Assembly: GCF_963924675.1 (NCBI RefSeq)
Contig: NC_089226.1
Coordinates: forward strand, 47,633,124 to 47,697,123
Direction: 5' to 3'
Source of the DNA: Phocoena phocoena
Taxonomy: Eukaryota > Chordata > Mammalia > Artiodactyla > Phocoenidae
DNA length: 64,000 bases
Positions 45,550 to 56,800 of the stretch are shown piece by piece; positions within the stretch are counted from its first letter, which is position 1, and every line of letters starts with the position of its first letter. The notes below the pieces were generated by a model that saw nothing but the letters and a program-made list of their open reading frames with translations, was not told where the DNA came from and did no database searches. A program made the position numbers and the translations under genes.

Positions 45550-48500
45550 CTATATGACAGACTCTAGGTCTATCCACCTCAGTACAAATGGCTCAATTTC
45601 GTTTCTTTTTATGGCTGAGTAATATTCCATTGTATATATGTGCCACATCTTCTTTATCCATTCATCCGATGATGGACACTTAGGTTGTTTCCATGTCCTG
45701 GCTATTGTAAATAGAGCTGCAATGAACATTTTTGTACATGACCCTTTTTGAATTATGGTTTTCTCAGGGTATATGCCCAGTGGTGGGATTGCTGGGTCAT
45801 ATGGTAGTTCTATTTGTAGTTTTTTAAGGAACCTCCCTACTGTTCTCCACAGTGGCTGTACCAATTCACATTCCCACCAGAAGTGCAAGAGTGTTCCCTT
45901 TTTTCCACACCCTCTCCAGCATTTATTGTTTCTAGACTTTTTGATGATGGCCATTCTGACTGGTATGAGATGATATCTCATTGTAGTTTTGATTTGCATT
46001 TCTCTAATGATTAATGATGTTGAGCATTCTTTCATGTGTTTGTTGGCAGACTGTATATCTTCTTTGGAGAAATGTCTATTTAGGTCTTCTGTCCATTTTT
46101 GGATTGGGTTGTTTGTTTTTTGTTATTGAGCTGCTTATAAATTTTGGAGATTAATCCTTTGTCAGTTGCTTCATTTGAAAATATTTTCTCCCATTCTGAG
46201 AGTTGTCTTTTGGTCTTGTTTATGGTTTCCGTTGATGTGCAAAAGCTTTGAAGTTTCATTAGGTCCCATTTGTTTATTTTTGTTTTTATTTCCATTTCCC
46301 TAGGAGGTGGGTCAAAAAGGATCTTGCTGTGATTTATGTCATAGAGTGTTCTGCCTATGTTTTCCTCTAAGAGTTTGATAGTGTCTGGCCTTACATTTAG
46401 GTCTTTAATCCATTTTGAGTTTATTTTTGTGTATGGTGTTAGGGAGTGATCTAATCTCATACTTTTACATGTACCTGTCCAGTTTTCCCAGCACCACTTA
46501 TTGAACAGGCTGTGCTTTTTGCACTGTACATTCCTGCCTCCTTTATCAAACATAAGGTGACCATATGTGTGTGGGTTAATCTCTGGGCTTTCTATCCTGT
46601 TCCATTGATCTATACTTCTGTTTTTATGCCAGTACCATACTGTCTTGATTACTGTAGCTTTGTAGTATAGTCTGAAGTCAGGGAGCCTGATTCCTCCAGC
46701 TCCGTTTTTCGTTCTCAAGATTGCTTTGTCTATTCGGGGTCTTTTGTGTTTCCATACAAACTGGGAAATTTTTTGTTCTAGTTCTGTAAAAAATGCCAGT
46801 GGTAGTTTGATAGAGATTGCATTGAATCTGTAGATTGCTTGGGTAGTAGAGTCATTTTCACAATGTTGATTCTTCCAATCCAAGAACATGGTATATCTCT
46901 CCATCTATTTGTATCATCTTTAATTTCTTTCATCAGTGTCTTATAATTTTCCACATACAGGTCTTTTGTCTCCTTAGGTAGGTTTATTCCTAGATATTTT
47001 ATTCTTTTTGTTGCAGTGGTAAATGGGAGTGTTTTCTTGATTTCACTTTCAGATTTTTCATCATTAGTGTATAGGAATGCCAGAGATTTCTGTGCATTAA
47101 TTTTGTACCCTGCAACTTTACCAAATTCATTGATTAGCTCTAGAAGTTTTCTGGTAGCATCTTTAGGATTCTCTATGTATAGTATCATGTCATCTGCAAA
47201 CAGTGACAGCTTTACTTCTTCTTTTCTGATTTGGATTCCTTTTATTTCCTTTTCTTCTCTGATTGCTGTGGCTAAAACTTCCAAAACTATGTTGAATAAG
47301 AGTGGTGAGAGTGGGCAACCTTGTCTTGTTCCTGGTCTTAGTGGAAATGCTTTCAGTTTTTCACTGTTGAAGACGATGTTGGCTGTGGGTTTGTCATATA
47401 TGGCCTTTATTATGTTGAGGAAAGTTCCCTCTATGCCTACTTTCTGCAGGGTTTTTATCATAAATAGGTGTTGAAGTTTGTCAAAAGCTTTCTCTGCATC
47501 TATTGAGATGATCATATGGTTTTGCTCCTTCAGTTTGTTAATACGGTGTGTCACGTTGATTGATTTGCGTATATTGAAGTATCCTTGCATTCCTGGAATA
47601 AACCCCACTTGATCATGATGTATGATCCGTTTAATGTGCTGTTGGATTCTGTTTGCTAGTATTTTGTTGAGGATTTTTGCATCTATGTTCATCAGTGATA
47701 TTGACCTGTAGTTTTCTTTCTTTGTGACATCCTTGTCTGGTTTTGGTATCAGGGTGATGGTGGCCTCGTAGAATGAGTTTGGGAGTGTTTCTCCCTCTGC
47801 TATATTCTGGAAGAGTTTGAGAAGGATAGGTGTTAGCTCTTCTCTAAATGTTTGATAGAATTTGCCTGTGAAGCCATCTGGGCCTGGGCTTTTGTTTGTT
47901 GGAAGATTTTTAATCACAGTTTCAATATCAGTCTTGTGATTGGTCTGTTCATATTTTCTATTTCTTCCTGATTCAGTCTTGGCATGTTGTGCAGTTCTAA
48001 GAATTTGTCCATTTCTTCCAGGTTGTCCATTTTATTGACATAGAGTTGCTTGCAGTAATTTCTCATGATCTTTTGTGTTTCTGCAGTGTCAGTTGTTACT
48101 TCCCCTTTCTCATTTCTAATTCTATTGATTTGAGTCTTTTCCCTTTTTTTCTTGATGAGTCTGGCTAATGGTTTATCAATTTTGTTTATCTTCTCAAAGA
48201 ACCAGCTTTTCATTTTATTGATCTTTGCTATCGTTTCCTTCATTTCTTTTTCATTTATTTCTGATCTGATTTTTATGATTTCTTTCCTTCTGCTAACTTT
48301 GGGGTTTTTTTGTTCTTTCTCTGATTGCTTTAGGTGCAAAGTTAGGTTGTTTATTCGAGATGTTTCCTGTTTATTAAGGTAGGATTGTATTGCTATAAAC
48401 TTCCCTCTTAGAACTGCTTTTGCTGCATTCCATAGATTTTGGGTCATTGTGTCTCCATTGTCATTTGTTCCTAGGTGTTTTTAATTTACTCTTTGATTTC

Positions 48501-49285
48501 TTCAGTGATCACTCCGTTATTAAATAGTGTATTGTTTAGCCTCCATGTGTTTGTATTTTTTACAGATCTTTTCCTTTAATTGATATCTAGTCTCATAGCG
48601 TTGTGGTTGGAAAAGATACATGATACAATTTCAATTTTCTTAAATTACCAAGGCTTGATTTGTGACCCAAGATATGATCTATACTGCAGAATGTTCCATG
48701 AGCACTTGAGAAGAATGTGTATTCTGTTGTTTTTGGATGGAATGTCCTATAAATATCAATTAAGTCCATGTTGTTTAATGTATCATTTAAAGCTTGTGTT
48801 TCCTTATTTATTTTCATTTTGTATGATCTGTCCATTGGTGAAAGTGGGATGTTAACGTCCCCTACTATGAATGTGTTACTATCAATTTCCCCTTTTATGG
48901 CTGTTAGTATTTGCCTTATGTATTGAGGTGCTCCTATGTTGGCTGCATAAATATTTACAATTGTTATATCTTCTTGGATTGATCCCTTGATCATTATGTA
49001 GTGTCCTTCTTTGTCTCTTCTAGTAGTCTTTATTTTAAAGTCTATTTTGTATGATATGAGAATTGCTACTCCAGCTTTCTTTTGGTTTCCATTTGCATGA
49101 AATATCTTTTTCCATCCCCTTACTTTCAGTCTGTATGTGTCTCTAGGTCTGAAGTGGGTCTCTTGTAGACAGCAAATATATGGGTCTTGTTTTTGTATCC
49201 ATTCAGCCAATCTGTGTCTTTTGGTGGGAGCATTTAGTCCATTTACATTTAAGGTAAGTATCGATATGTATGTTCCTATTCCCAT
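45550..49285 (-). pseudogene. L1-B ORF2 relic (endonuclease, reverse transcriptase)
   Basis: About 1245 codons of ORF2, broken by a handful of frameshifts and stops. The endonuclease block (48593-49285) starts MGIGTYISILTLNVNGLN and keeps QETHF, GDVN and IDHILGHKSSL, so the catalytic residues are present. A connecting block lies at 47914-48447. The reverse-transcriptase block (46778-47917) keeps [19 protein letters not shown] and FADDMILY. The thumb block is 46080-46904. The C-terminal block (45550-46035) keeps the cysteine motif [18 protein letters not shown]. Ordering is intact, so only small lesions disable it. Confidence 0.96.
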
Positions 49286-49343
49286 TTTCTTAATTGTTTT
49301 GGGTTCGTTATTGTAGGTCTTTTCCTCCTCTTGTGTTTCTTGC

Positions 49344-50227
49344 CTAGAGAAGTTCCTTTAGCATTTGTTGTAAAGCTGGTTTGGTGGTGCTGAACTCTCT
49401 CAGCTTTTGCTTGTCTGTAAAGGTTTTAATTTCTCCATCATATCTGAATGAGATCCTTGCTGGGTAGAGTAATCTTGGTTGCAGGTTCTTCTCCTTCATC
49501 ACTTTAAATATGTCCTGCCAGTCCCTTCTGGCTTGCAGAGTTTCTTCTGAAAGATCAGCTGTTAACCTTATGGGGATTCCCTTGTGTGTTATTTGTTGTT
49601 TTTCCCTTGCTGCTTTTAATATGTTTTCTTTGTATTTTGACAGTTTGATTAATATGTGTCTTGGTGTGTTTCTCCTTGGATTTATCCTGTATGGGACTCT
49701 CTGTGCTTCCTGGACTTGATTAACTATTTCCTTTCCCATGTTAGGGAAGTTTTCTACTATAATCTCTTCAAATATTTTCTCAGTCCCTTTCTTTTTCTCT
49801 TCTTCTTCTGGAACCCCTATAATTCCAATGTTGGTGCGTTTAATGTTGTCCCAGAGTTCTCTGAGACTGTCCTCAGTTCTTTTCATTCTTTTTTCTTTAT
49901 TCTGCTCTGTACTAGTTATTTCCACTATTTTATCTTCCAGGTCACTTACCTGTTCTTCTGTCTCAGTTATTCTGCTATTGATCCCATTTAGAGTATTTTT
50001 AATGTCATTGTGTTGTTCATCGTTGTTTGTTTCATCTTTAGTTCTTCTAGGTCCTTGTTAAATGTTTCTTGCATTTTGTCTATTCTCTTTCCAAGATTCT
50101 GGATCATCTTTGCTGTCATTATTCTGAATTCTTTTTCAGGTAGACTGCCTATTTCCTCTTCATTTGTTAGGTCTGGTGGGTTTTTATCTTGCTCCTTCAT
50201 CTGCTGTGTGTTCTTCTGTCTTCTCAT
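49344..50227 (-). pseudogene. L1-B ORF1 relic
   Basis: The RNA-binding half (49344-49925) is open for 193 codons with IIGVPEEEE, PRHILIKLSK and ARISFRYDGEIK. The N-terminal coiled-coil half (49988-50227) is open in another frame, from MRRQKNTQQMKEQDK. A small deletion near 50000 causes the frame change. With both parts, the length is close to that of an intact ORF1p. The gap to ORF2 is 58 bp, like that of L1-A. Confidence 0.94.
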
Positions 50228-50734
50228 TTTGCTTATCTTACTGTGTTTGGGGTCTCCATTTTGCAGGCTGCAGGTTCATAGTTACCGTTGTTTTTGGTGT
50301 CTGTCCCCAGAGGCTAAGGTTGGTTCAGTGGGTTGTGTAGGCTTCCTGGTGGAGGGCACTAGTGTCTGTGTTCTGGTGGATGAGGCTGGATCTTGTCGTT
50401 CTGATGGGCTGGTCCTCATCTGGTGGTGTGTTTTGGGGTGTCTGTTGCCTTATTATGATTTTAGGCAGCCTCTCTGCTAATGGGTGGGGTTGTATTCCTG
50501 TCTTGGTAGTTGTTTGGTATAGGATGTCCAGCACTGTAGCTTGCTGGTCGTTGAGTGAAGCTGCGTGCTGGTGTTGAGAAGGAGATATCTGGGAGATTTT
50601 CGCCGTTTGATATTATGTGGAGCTGGGAGGTCTCTTGTGGACCAGTGTCCTGAAGTTGGCTCTCCCACCTCAGAGGCACTGCACTGACTCCTCGCTGCAG
50701 CACCAAGAGCCTTTCATCCACACGGCTCAAAATA

Positions 50735-50875
50735 AAATGGAGAAAAAGTAGAAAGAAAGAATTAGGAGAAGTAGAAAGAAAGAAAGAAAGAAGGAAAGGA
50801 GGGAGGGAGGGAGGAAGGAAGGAAGGAGGGAAGAAAAAAAGAAAGAAAGAAGATAAAGTGAAATAAAATATAGTA
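50735..50875. repeat. (GAAA)/(GGAA) purine tract
   Basis: Runs of gaaa, ggaa and ggga units on the plus strand inside the L1-B 5' UTR. The same point in L1-A (about 14940-15030) is A-rich without the G-containing units, so the tract expanded in this copy. Confidence 0.9.
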
Positions 50876-52253
50876 AGATAAAATATAATAAAGTTATTAA
50901 AATAAAAAATAATTATTAAGAGAAAAAAACAAAAGAACGGACGGATAGAACCCTAGGACAAATGGTGGAAGCAAAGCTATACAGACAAAATCTCACACAG
51001 AAGCGTACACATACACAATCACAAAAAAGAGGAAAAGGGGAAAAAATAATAAATCTTGCTCTCAAAGTCCACTTCCTTAACTTGGGATGATTCGTTGTCT
51101 ATTCATGTATTCCACAGATGCAGTGTACATCAAGTTGATTGTGGAGCTTTAATCCGCTGCTTCTGAGGCTGCTGGGAGAGATTTCCCTTTCTCTTCTTTG
51201 TTCTCACAGCTCCCAGGGGCTCAGCTTTGGATTTGGCCCCACCTCTGCGTGTAGGTCGGTGGAGGGCATGTCTGTTCTTCGCTCAGACAGGACAGGGTTA
51301 AAGGAGCCGCTGATTCGGGGGCTCTGGCTCACTCAGGCCGGGAGGAGGGAGGGGCACGGAGTGCGGGGCGGGCCTGCGGCGGCAGAGGCCGGCAGGACGT
51401 TGCAGCAGCCTGCGGCGTGCCGTGCGTTCTCCCGGGGAAGTTGTCCCTGGATCCCAGGACCCTGGCAGTGGCGGGCTGCACAGGCTCCCCGGAAGGGAGG
51501 TGTGGATAGTGACCTGTGTTCGCACACGGGCTTCTTGGTGAGCGCAGCAGCAGCCTTAGCGTCTCATGCCCATCTCTGGGGTCCGTTCTTTCAGCCGTGG
51601 TTCGCGCCGGTCTCTGGAGCTCAGTTAAGCAGCGCTCTTAATCCCCTCTCCTCGCACACCAGGAAACAGAGAGGGAAGAAAAAGTCTCTTGCCACTTTGG
51701 CAGGTCCAGACTTTTTCCCGGACTCCCTCTCGGCTAGCTGTGGTGCACTAACCCACTGCAGGCTGTGTTTACGCTGCCAACCCCAGTCCTCTCCCTGCGC
51801 TCTGACCTAAGCCCGAGCCTCAGCTCCGAGCCCCACCCGCCCTGGTGGGTGAGCAGGCAAGCCTCGCGGGCTTGTGAGTGCTGGTTGGCACTGATCCTCT
51901 GTGGGAAATCTCTCCGCTTTGCCCTCTGCACCCCTGTTGCTGCGCTCTCCTCCGCGGCTCCGAAGCTCCCCCCCTGCCACCTGCAGTCTCCGCCCGCGAA
52001 GGGGCTTCTAGTGTGTGGGAACCTTTCCTCCTTTACGGCTCCCTCCCACTGGTGCAGGTCCCGTCCCTATTCTTTTGTCTCTGTTTATTCTTTTTTCTTT
52101 TGCCCTACCCAGGTACGTGGGGAGTTTCTTGCCTTTTGGGAGGTCTGAGGTCTTCTGCCAGTGTTCAGTAGGTGTTCTGTAGGAGTTGTTCCACGTGTAG
52201 ATGTATTTCTGATGTATCTGTGGGAAGGAAGGTGATCTCCATGTCCTACTCTT

Positions 52254-52263
52254 CCGCCATATT
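52254..52263 (-). promoter_or_regulatory. YY1-like site at the L1-B 5' end
   Basis: Minus strand AATATGGCGG lies about 6 bp inside the element end, matching the YY1 core ATGGCG found at human L1 starts. Function is inferred from position only. Confidence 0.5.
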
Positions 52264-52274
52264 CCCCCTCTCTC

Positions 52275-52740
52275 TATATAAGGTTGCTTTTTAAAAACTT
52301 TGTTATTGGTGACTACGGTTTATCTATTTATTCATTTTTATTTTTGTCTGCTTAATCAACATGAAAAAAATCATGTTTTTCTATCAGCTATTGAAAATTT
52401 TTTATCTTCAGCTCATTGAGTACTGCCCCTCCCACATTATTGCTATATGCTTTCTTGTACTTCTCTTAGACATGTGTTGGCCTTGATCATTCTAATCTTC
52501 ATATCTCTTTTCTTTGTTCCCTTTTATCTCTCTGTATTCCATTCTGGATAAGAATCTTATATCTGTTTTTTTCTCCCCCTCTTCATTAGTGCTTCTGTGA
52601 ATGTTGTCTAATCAGTTTTCTGACCAAAGCCATTGAGTTCATTCAGTTAATTTTGATAATGCATATTCTTCATAATTAAATTTCTCTTTGATTCTTTTCC
52701 AAATTTTCCTATGTTTTTCTTTTTTTTCCCATATATATAT
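52275..52740 (-). mobile_element. Possible L1/HAL1 5' part
   Basis: aaagccattgagttcattca, gttaattttgataatgcat and cataattaaatttctctttg resemble the antisense of an old L1 or HAL1 ORF1 region. Too diverged for a firm call. Confidence 0.45.
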
Positions 52741-54016
52741 ATTTTTTTTCACAGTATGATAATATACTTAACATCATTTCTCACAGCAAGGATACACATG
52801 GTGCCTGACCATGCAAATATTCCTGATAATTATCAAGTAGTCATACCTAACAAAAGTCTATATTGATTTTGAATTCAAAGTTTATAAGTAGAATTGGACA
52901 AGATTACAAAGCTATTTTCATTGAACTCTTAGGAATCCTAAAACCATCTTTTAAAAAAATCATTACTAAAATTCATGCTGAAATAATAAAATGATTCTAC
53001 TAGGAAACTGTGTCCTTTAATGATAAGTATTTGAAAGAAGTCCTATGTTTTTCTTCATGCTGTCCTGTTTCTTCCTTATGGTTTTATAACTTCCATTATC
53101 TTTTTAATCAATTTAAATTCTGTTATTTTAAAGTCTATTTCAGATTGTTCTCTTTCTCAGGTTCCTGGGGTGCTCATCCTTCTGTTTGTTGTGTCTCCTA
53201 TCTTTCATGGTGGATTATTTTCCTGTGTGTTTTGTGAATTTAGATTTTAAATGATAAGTTTTAAAATCTATGTTTATTTATACTATCCTGAATGTAAACA
53301 TGAGGTTTCTGGAGCAGAGATCAAAGCTATTATTTCTTTTTTTTCTTATTTCTTTATTTCAGTGCTATTATCTCTTTTATCAGTAACTGCATTAGTTCTC
53401 CTTGCCCGACTTGTTTCCTCCTTCTAGGGTGAGGTGATGAGAGCCAAAGTCACTCTACATGTACTGAAGTCTGTACTGCAGGAGAGAAACTCTTTAGTTA
53501 CAATTATTCCAGTTTATATAGGATGGTTTAAATAGCTGTCACACTCCCTTCCAGAGAGAGGGTGAGAAACCCAATCTCTCTAATGTAAGTAAGAAGAAAA
53601 GAAAGAGAAAGGGAAGTTTTCTGGGTTCTTACCCTTTGGAATGTAAATACATGTCTCCAGAGAGAAGATAAGACTACTTACTGTCTCTGGGCTTACAATG
53701 CCTAGAATATCTCTATGTCTCATCCCCCATGAAAGCTAAACACATACTCCCAGGAAGGTAAATCTCTCAGAAGTTTTCTCAGTCATCATTTAACTTCTAA
53801 GAAGTGTTATCTAACTCAGCATCCAGTAAAATTTGCTCAGAAAGCCCTAACCATGTAGAAACATGAAAATACTCATTTCCTGGCAATAACATCTTCAGTG
53901 GAACTCTTTTTTTTCACTCCTATGGGAATCCCACGTGGCCTAGCTTATAAGAATTTTTATCCAAAATTGTTTTGCTTTTGCTTCTTCCAAGTACCCCAGG
54001 GATATCACTGGGCCAG

Positions 54017-54058
<42 letters not shown>

Positions 54059-54159
54059 AAGTTATTGGATTGGGGATTTCTGTTAATAAACAGGCAGTTT
54101 AATTTGGTTTCCATACCTTTGTAATTTCCCATCTGAGACACTTTACCTACCTTGTGGAT
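52741..54159. other. No gene recognised
   Basis: No exon or confident repeat except the (TA)n run at 54021-54054. About 53400-53850 has unusually balanced composition but no long open frame. Confidence 0.45.
54021..54054. repeat. (TA)n microsatellite
   Basis: About 17 uninterrupted TA units. Confidence 0.97.
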
Positions 54160-55260
54160 ATCTGGGGAGAAAATGTTCCAAGCAGAAGGAATAGTAAAGG
54201 CAAACTTGTGAGTGTTAGAAGGACCGTGTGGCTGGAGGGTGGGTGAGTGACGGGCAAAATGGCAAGAATGAAGTTAGAGAGGTAGTGGGAAGGTAGCAGG
54301 AGCTTGTAGGGCTTTGGATTTTATGCCAACTGATATGGGAAGCCACTGGATGGCCTGGTGCCGAGAAGGGGCATAATCTGACTTTTGATTTAAATGGGTC
54401 TCTTTCACCGTTGTGTTAAAATGGGTTATATAGATGGATAACTGGTAGGATTATCATGTTCAGTACTGATTCCCTTCAGCCTGTAAGAAAGAAGGTGACT
54501 TCCTTTAGAGCTCCGTGGAAACCAAATACTTAAGGCAATCAATCCTGGTAGAATGCTTTAGTGGCAAAAATAGGTCACTAGCCTGCCACATCATATAATA
54601 GCAGCTACAAGCCTTATACCCTAACTCCTACAGGAGAGGCTGCTGTCTCCTAACTGAAGAATGCCAATGTTGATGGAAGAGGGTTGAAGGCCAAGTTTCT
54701 GCCATGACATGATTACTATATTTGGATCCCTCTGTGATCATACCAGGGTAGAGATTGGTGCCTTCCTAATTAGGTACCTTAAAAGTTCTACAACTCAATG
54801 GCTAGAGTTTGATGTCCAGTCCTGTTTGATCCGTGTTTGTTACCTCAGAATTCAATGGGCAAAGAGGATCTCATGCTAACGCACATGCTTGTTTCTTTTG
54901 CTATAAATTTCCTGAAGTAAAAGCTGTTCCAGGAGGCCTGGTGTTTGATTGTTTGCTCTTGTTTTCATGACAAAGACTCAAAGGGTGGGATAGGGGTGGA
55001 GTATGGGTAGGAGCAAGGAGAGCAATAAGGTAGTTATTGAAATTACTCAGGTGAGAGATGATGGCTTCTTTTACCAAGATGGTGGGGTAGAGGGTGGTAA
55101 GAAGCAGTCGTATTTGAGCTATATTTAGAAGGAAGAGCTGTTAGGATTTGCTGATGGAATGAAAGTGAGAGAAAAAGAAGAGTTATAATAATTTCATGGT
55201 TCTTGTTTTGCCCAGTTGGAGGAAACAAGTTTCCATTTATTGAGGTGGGAAGAGTATGCA
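54160..55260 (-). repeat. Antisense L2-like repeat, interrupted
   Basis: The left part (54160-54434) has tgttccaagcagaaggaata, gtgtggctggagg, gatatgggaagccactggat and gcataatctgacttttga. The right part (54981-55260) has caggtgagagatgatggctt, taggatttgctgatggaatg and tttccatttattgaggtgg. The same family order appears at 39825-40740 and 60370-61010. About 545 bp of other DNA separates the two parts. Confidence 0.7.
54435..54980. other. Unidentified 0.5-kb insertion in the L2-like repeat
   Basis: It interrupts the L2-like text. Near its right end it has ttgctataaatttcctgaag and aaaagctgttccaggaggcc, reminiscent of the R/U5 part of an LTR in plus orientation, but TG/CA ends and a target duplication were not located. 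Confidence 0.4.
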
Positions 55261-55379
55261 CACTCAATAAATGTATATTGAATGAAGTAATAAAGGGAAA
55301 TGAATAGAAGATTGAAAAATGTGTATAAACGTAAGATCCTGTACCATCAATATGTTGTTGGTAACTAAACTAAAAGCTT

Positions 55380-55550
55380 AAAAAGAAGGCAGGGTCTATT
55401 TCGTTCACCACTGCATATCTAGCAATGAATATAGTACCTTGTATATAATGCAGTCTGTCTATATCTGTTTTTCTGTCTGTATCTCTGTCTCTGTGTATAT
55501 ATGTATATGTATTTTGAATAAATGGATGAATGTAGGAATGAAGAGATGGA
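55380..55550 (+). repeat. L2 3' end with TCTG/TA-rich microsatellite
   Basis: gaaggcagggtctatttcgt and caccactgcatatctagcaa start the L2 terminus; ttttgaataaatggatgaat ends it. A tctgtctg and gtatata repeat sits between. Confidence 0.7.
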
Positions 55551-55580
55551 TGGATGTGACTGACATGCTTTGCTCTTTAG

Positions 55581-55631
55581 GCGCTGCAGAAATGTCACAG
55601 CGAATACTGATTGTATTGTCTTGATACCAAC
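55581..55631 (+). other. Candidate 51-bp exon of an unknown transcript
   Basis: Preceded by a pyrimidine-rich tgctttgctctttag acceptor and followed by a strong gtaagt donor at 55632. Length is a multiple of three. One frame is open from base 2 (RCRNVTANTDCIVLIP), with a possible N-glycosylation site NVT; the other two have stops or a different sense. The sequence matches no repeat I know and lies just after an L2 end. No other exon was confirmed, so this may be chance. Confidence 0.3.
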
Positions 55632-55854
55632 GTAAGTCCTTTTTTGGTTTGGGCGAGGCTTATGTTTTGTCCTTGTACTTGTGCGTATGGTCTTAGCACA
55701 ACATTATAACTCAATGAGATTAATTTTTCAATATTCAGTACAGCAAATATTTTCTGTCCAGAGGAACTTTATTGTGCAAATACTGCAGAAAACTACAAAT
55801 TATCACTCTGTTTTTGTCTTCTCCTGATAATAATAATCCTTTACCCTTAAAAAA

Positions 55855-56050
55855 ATTGCTTAACATTTAAGAGTACATTCACAATTGTATGAGACATGCA
55901 GGATGGGTGTTATTAATAGTTATTTTAGTTAATAGAGATCTGAAATCAGAAGTATCTTGCTCTAGGTCACAGAACTAGTAAGCTATGATGCCATGATGTA
56001 AATTGAGTTTATTCAGCTAAACAGTTCTGCCTCTTAACCAGCTGTGGTGG
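55855..56050 (-). repeat. MIR SINE
   Basis: gttattaatagttattttag, tcttgctctaggtcacagaa and ctagtaagctatgatgcc follow the antisense MIR order. Confidence 0.75.
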
Positions 56051-56099
56051 TGGTAGCGTCGGTATGTGAAACTAAGTACTTTGTGTTGGGCACAAGAGA

Positions 56100-56345
56100 G
56101 CTATGACCAACCCAGGCAGGTGATATAGCAGAGGACAGAGGTGTGAATCCTGGCCTAAAATTTCTTTAGCAAGTTATTTTATTCACTTCTCTAAGACTCA
56201 ATTTATTCATCTGAAGAATGGGTACAAATCTACTTTCTCAAGGGTTTCTCTGAGAATTGAATAAGATAGTGTATTAAATACATAGTATAGTACTTGCCTT
56301 ACAGTACATACCAAGATAATAGTACCTGACATTATTATTATATGC
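56100..56345 (+). repeat. MIR SINE
   Basis: aggtgtgaatcctggcctaa, ttcatctgaagaatgggtac, tttctctgagaattgaataa and agtacttgccttacagtaca follow the MIR order. Confidence 0.8.
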
Positions 56346-56640
56346 TCAAGCCCTCTCCATTGTCACTCTCTGTCTCTAGTACCATCAGTACCAATATCTG
56401 GGGGTGATTTTTGTTTTCTTTTTTATTTGCTCCACACATACCTCATTTCTGTATCTTCCTTTTCTCTCTCCTTAACCTTTCATGGTATATTAATCTACTG
56501 TGAATCTTCTGCTGTTTTCTATTTCTATAGACATTATCTATTAATGACACTTCAGAATTCTGAGGGATGTTTAAGAAAAACACAGTATTGCCTAATTTTC
56601 TCCTGACTGAATTTTCATTTTTTACCAGTTTGCAGTTTTT

Positions 56641-56784
56641 TAAAAAATTAATTAATTAATTAATTTATCTGCACCGGGTCTTCAGTTGCGGCATGAGGGA
56701 TCTAGTTCCCTGACCAGGGGTCGAACCTGTGACCCCTGCATTGGGAGCGCGGAGTCTTAACTGCTGGACCATCAGTGAAGTCCC
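56641..56784 (-). mobile_element. Short tRNA-derived SINE, older type
   Basis: Body atctgcaccgggtcttcagt, then ctagttccctgaccaggggt and gcattgggagcgcggagtct, ending catcagtgaagtccc. This is the cetartiodactyl form without the CHR body. The 16-bp duplication ccagtttgcagttttt flanks it exactly (56625-56640, 56785-56800). Confidence 0.92.
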
Positions 56785-56800
56785 CCAGTTTGCAGTTTTT

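Larger units (their letters stand above)
45113..52269 (-). mobile_element. L1-B, full-length LINE-1, younger copy
   Basis: A 7.16-kb minus-strand L1 with T-run tail, 3' UTR (to 45549), ORF2 relic (45550-49285), ORF1 relic (49344-50227) and 5' UTR (to 52269). The same subfamily as L1-A but much better preserved, with five long ORF2 blocks and a CpG-rich 5' end. The 3' UTR keeps four G runs on the minus strand (plus cccaccctccctatcccaccc, 45248-45267). No target duplication could be found. Confidence 0.95.
50230..52269 (-). promoter_or_regulatory. L1-B 5' UTR, CpG-rich internal promoter
   Basis: Two kilobases, GC- and CpG-rich at about 51240-52030, where L1-A has mainly TpG/CpA. A purine tract lies at 50735-50875. 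CpG retention suggests a younger insertion. The frames open here (for example 51139-51810) are non-coding shadows of the GC-rich DNA. Confidence 0.8.

Noticed and set aside
46080..49285. Long minus-strand open frames with endonuclease and reverse transcriptase motifs
   Set aside because: They are blocks of the L1-B ORF2, separated by frameshifts, inside a complete LINE-1; not host genes.
51139..52171. Open frames of up to 223 codons in GC-rich DNA, looking like a CpG-island gene
   Set aside because: The segment is the L1-B 5' UTR; the homologous part of L1-A (15250-16200) lacks the same frames in intact form.
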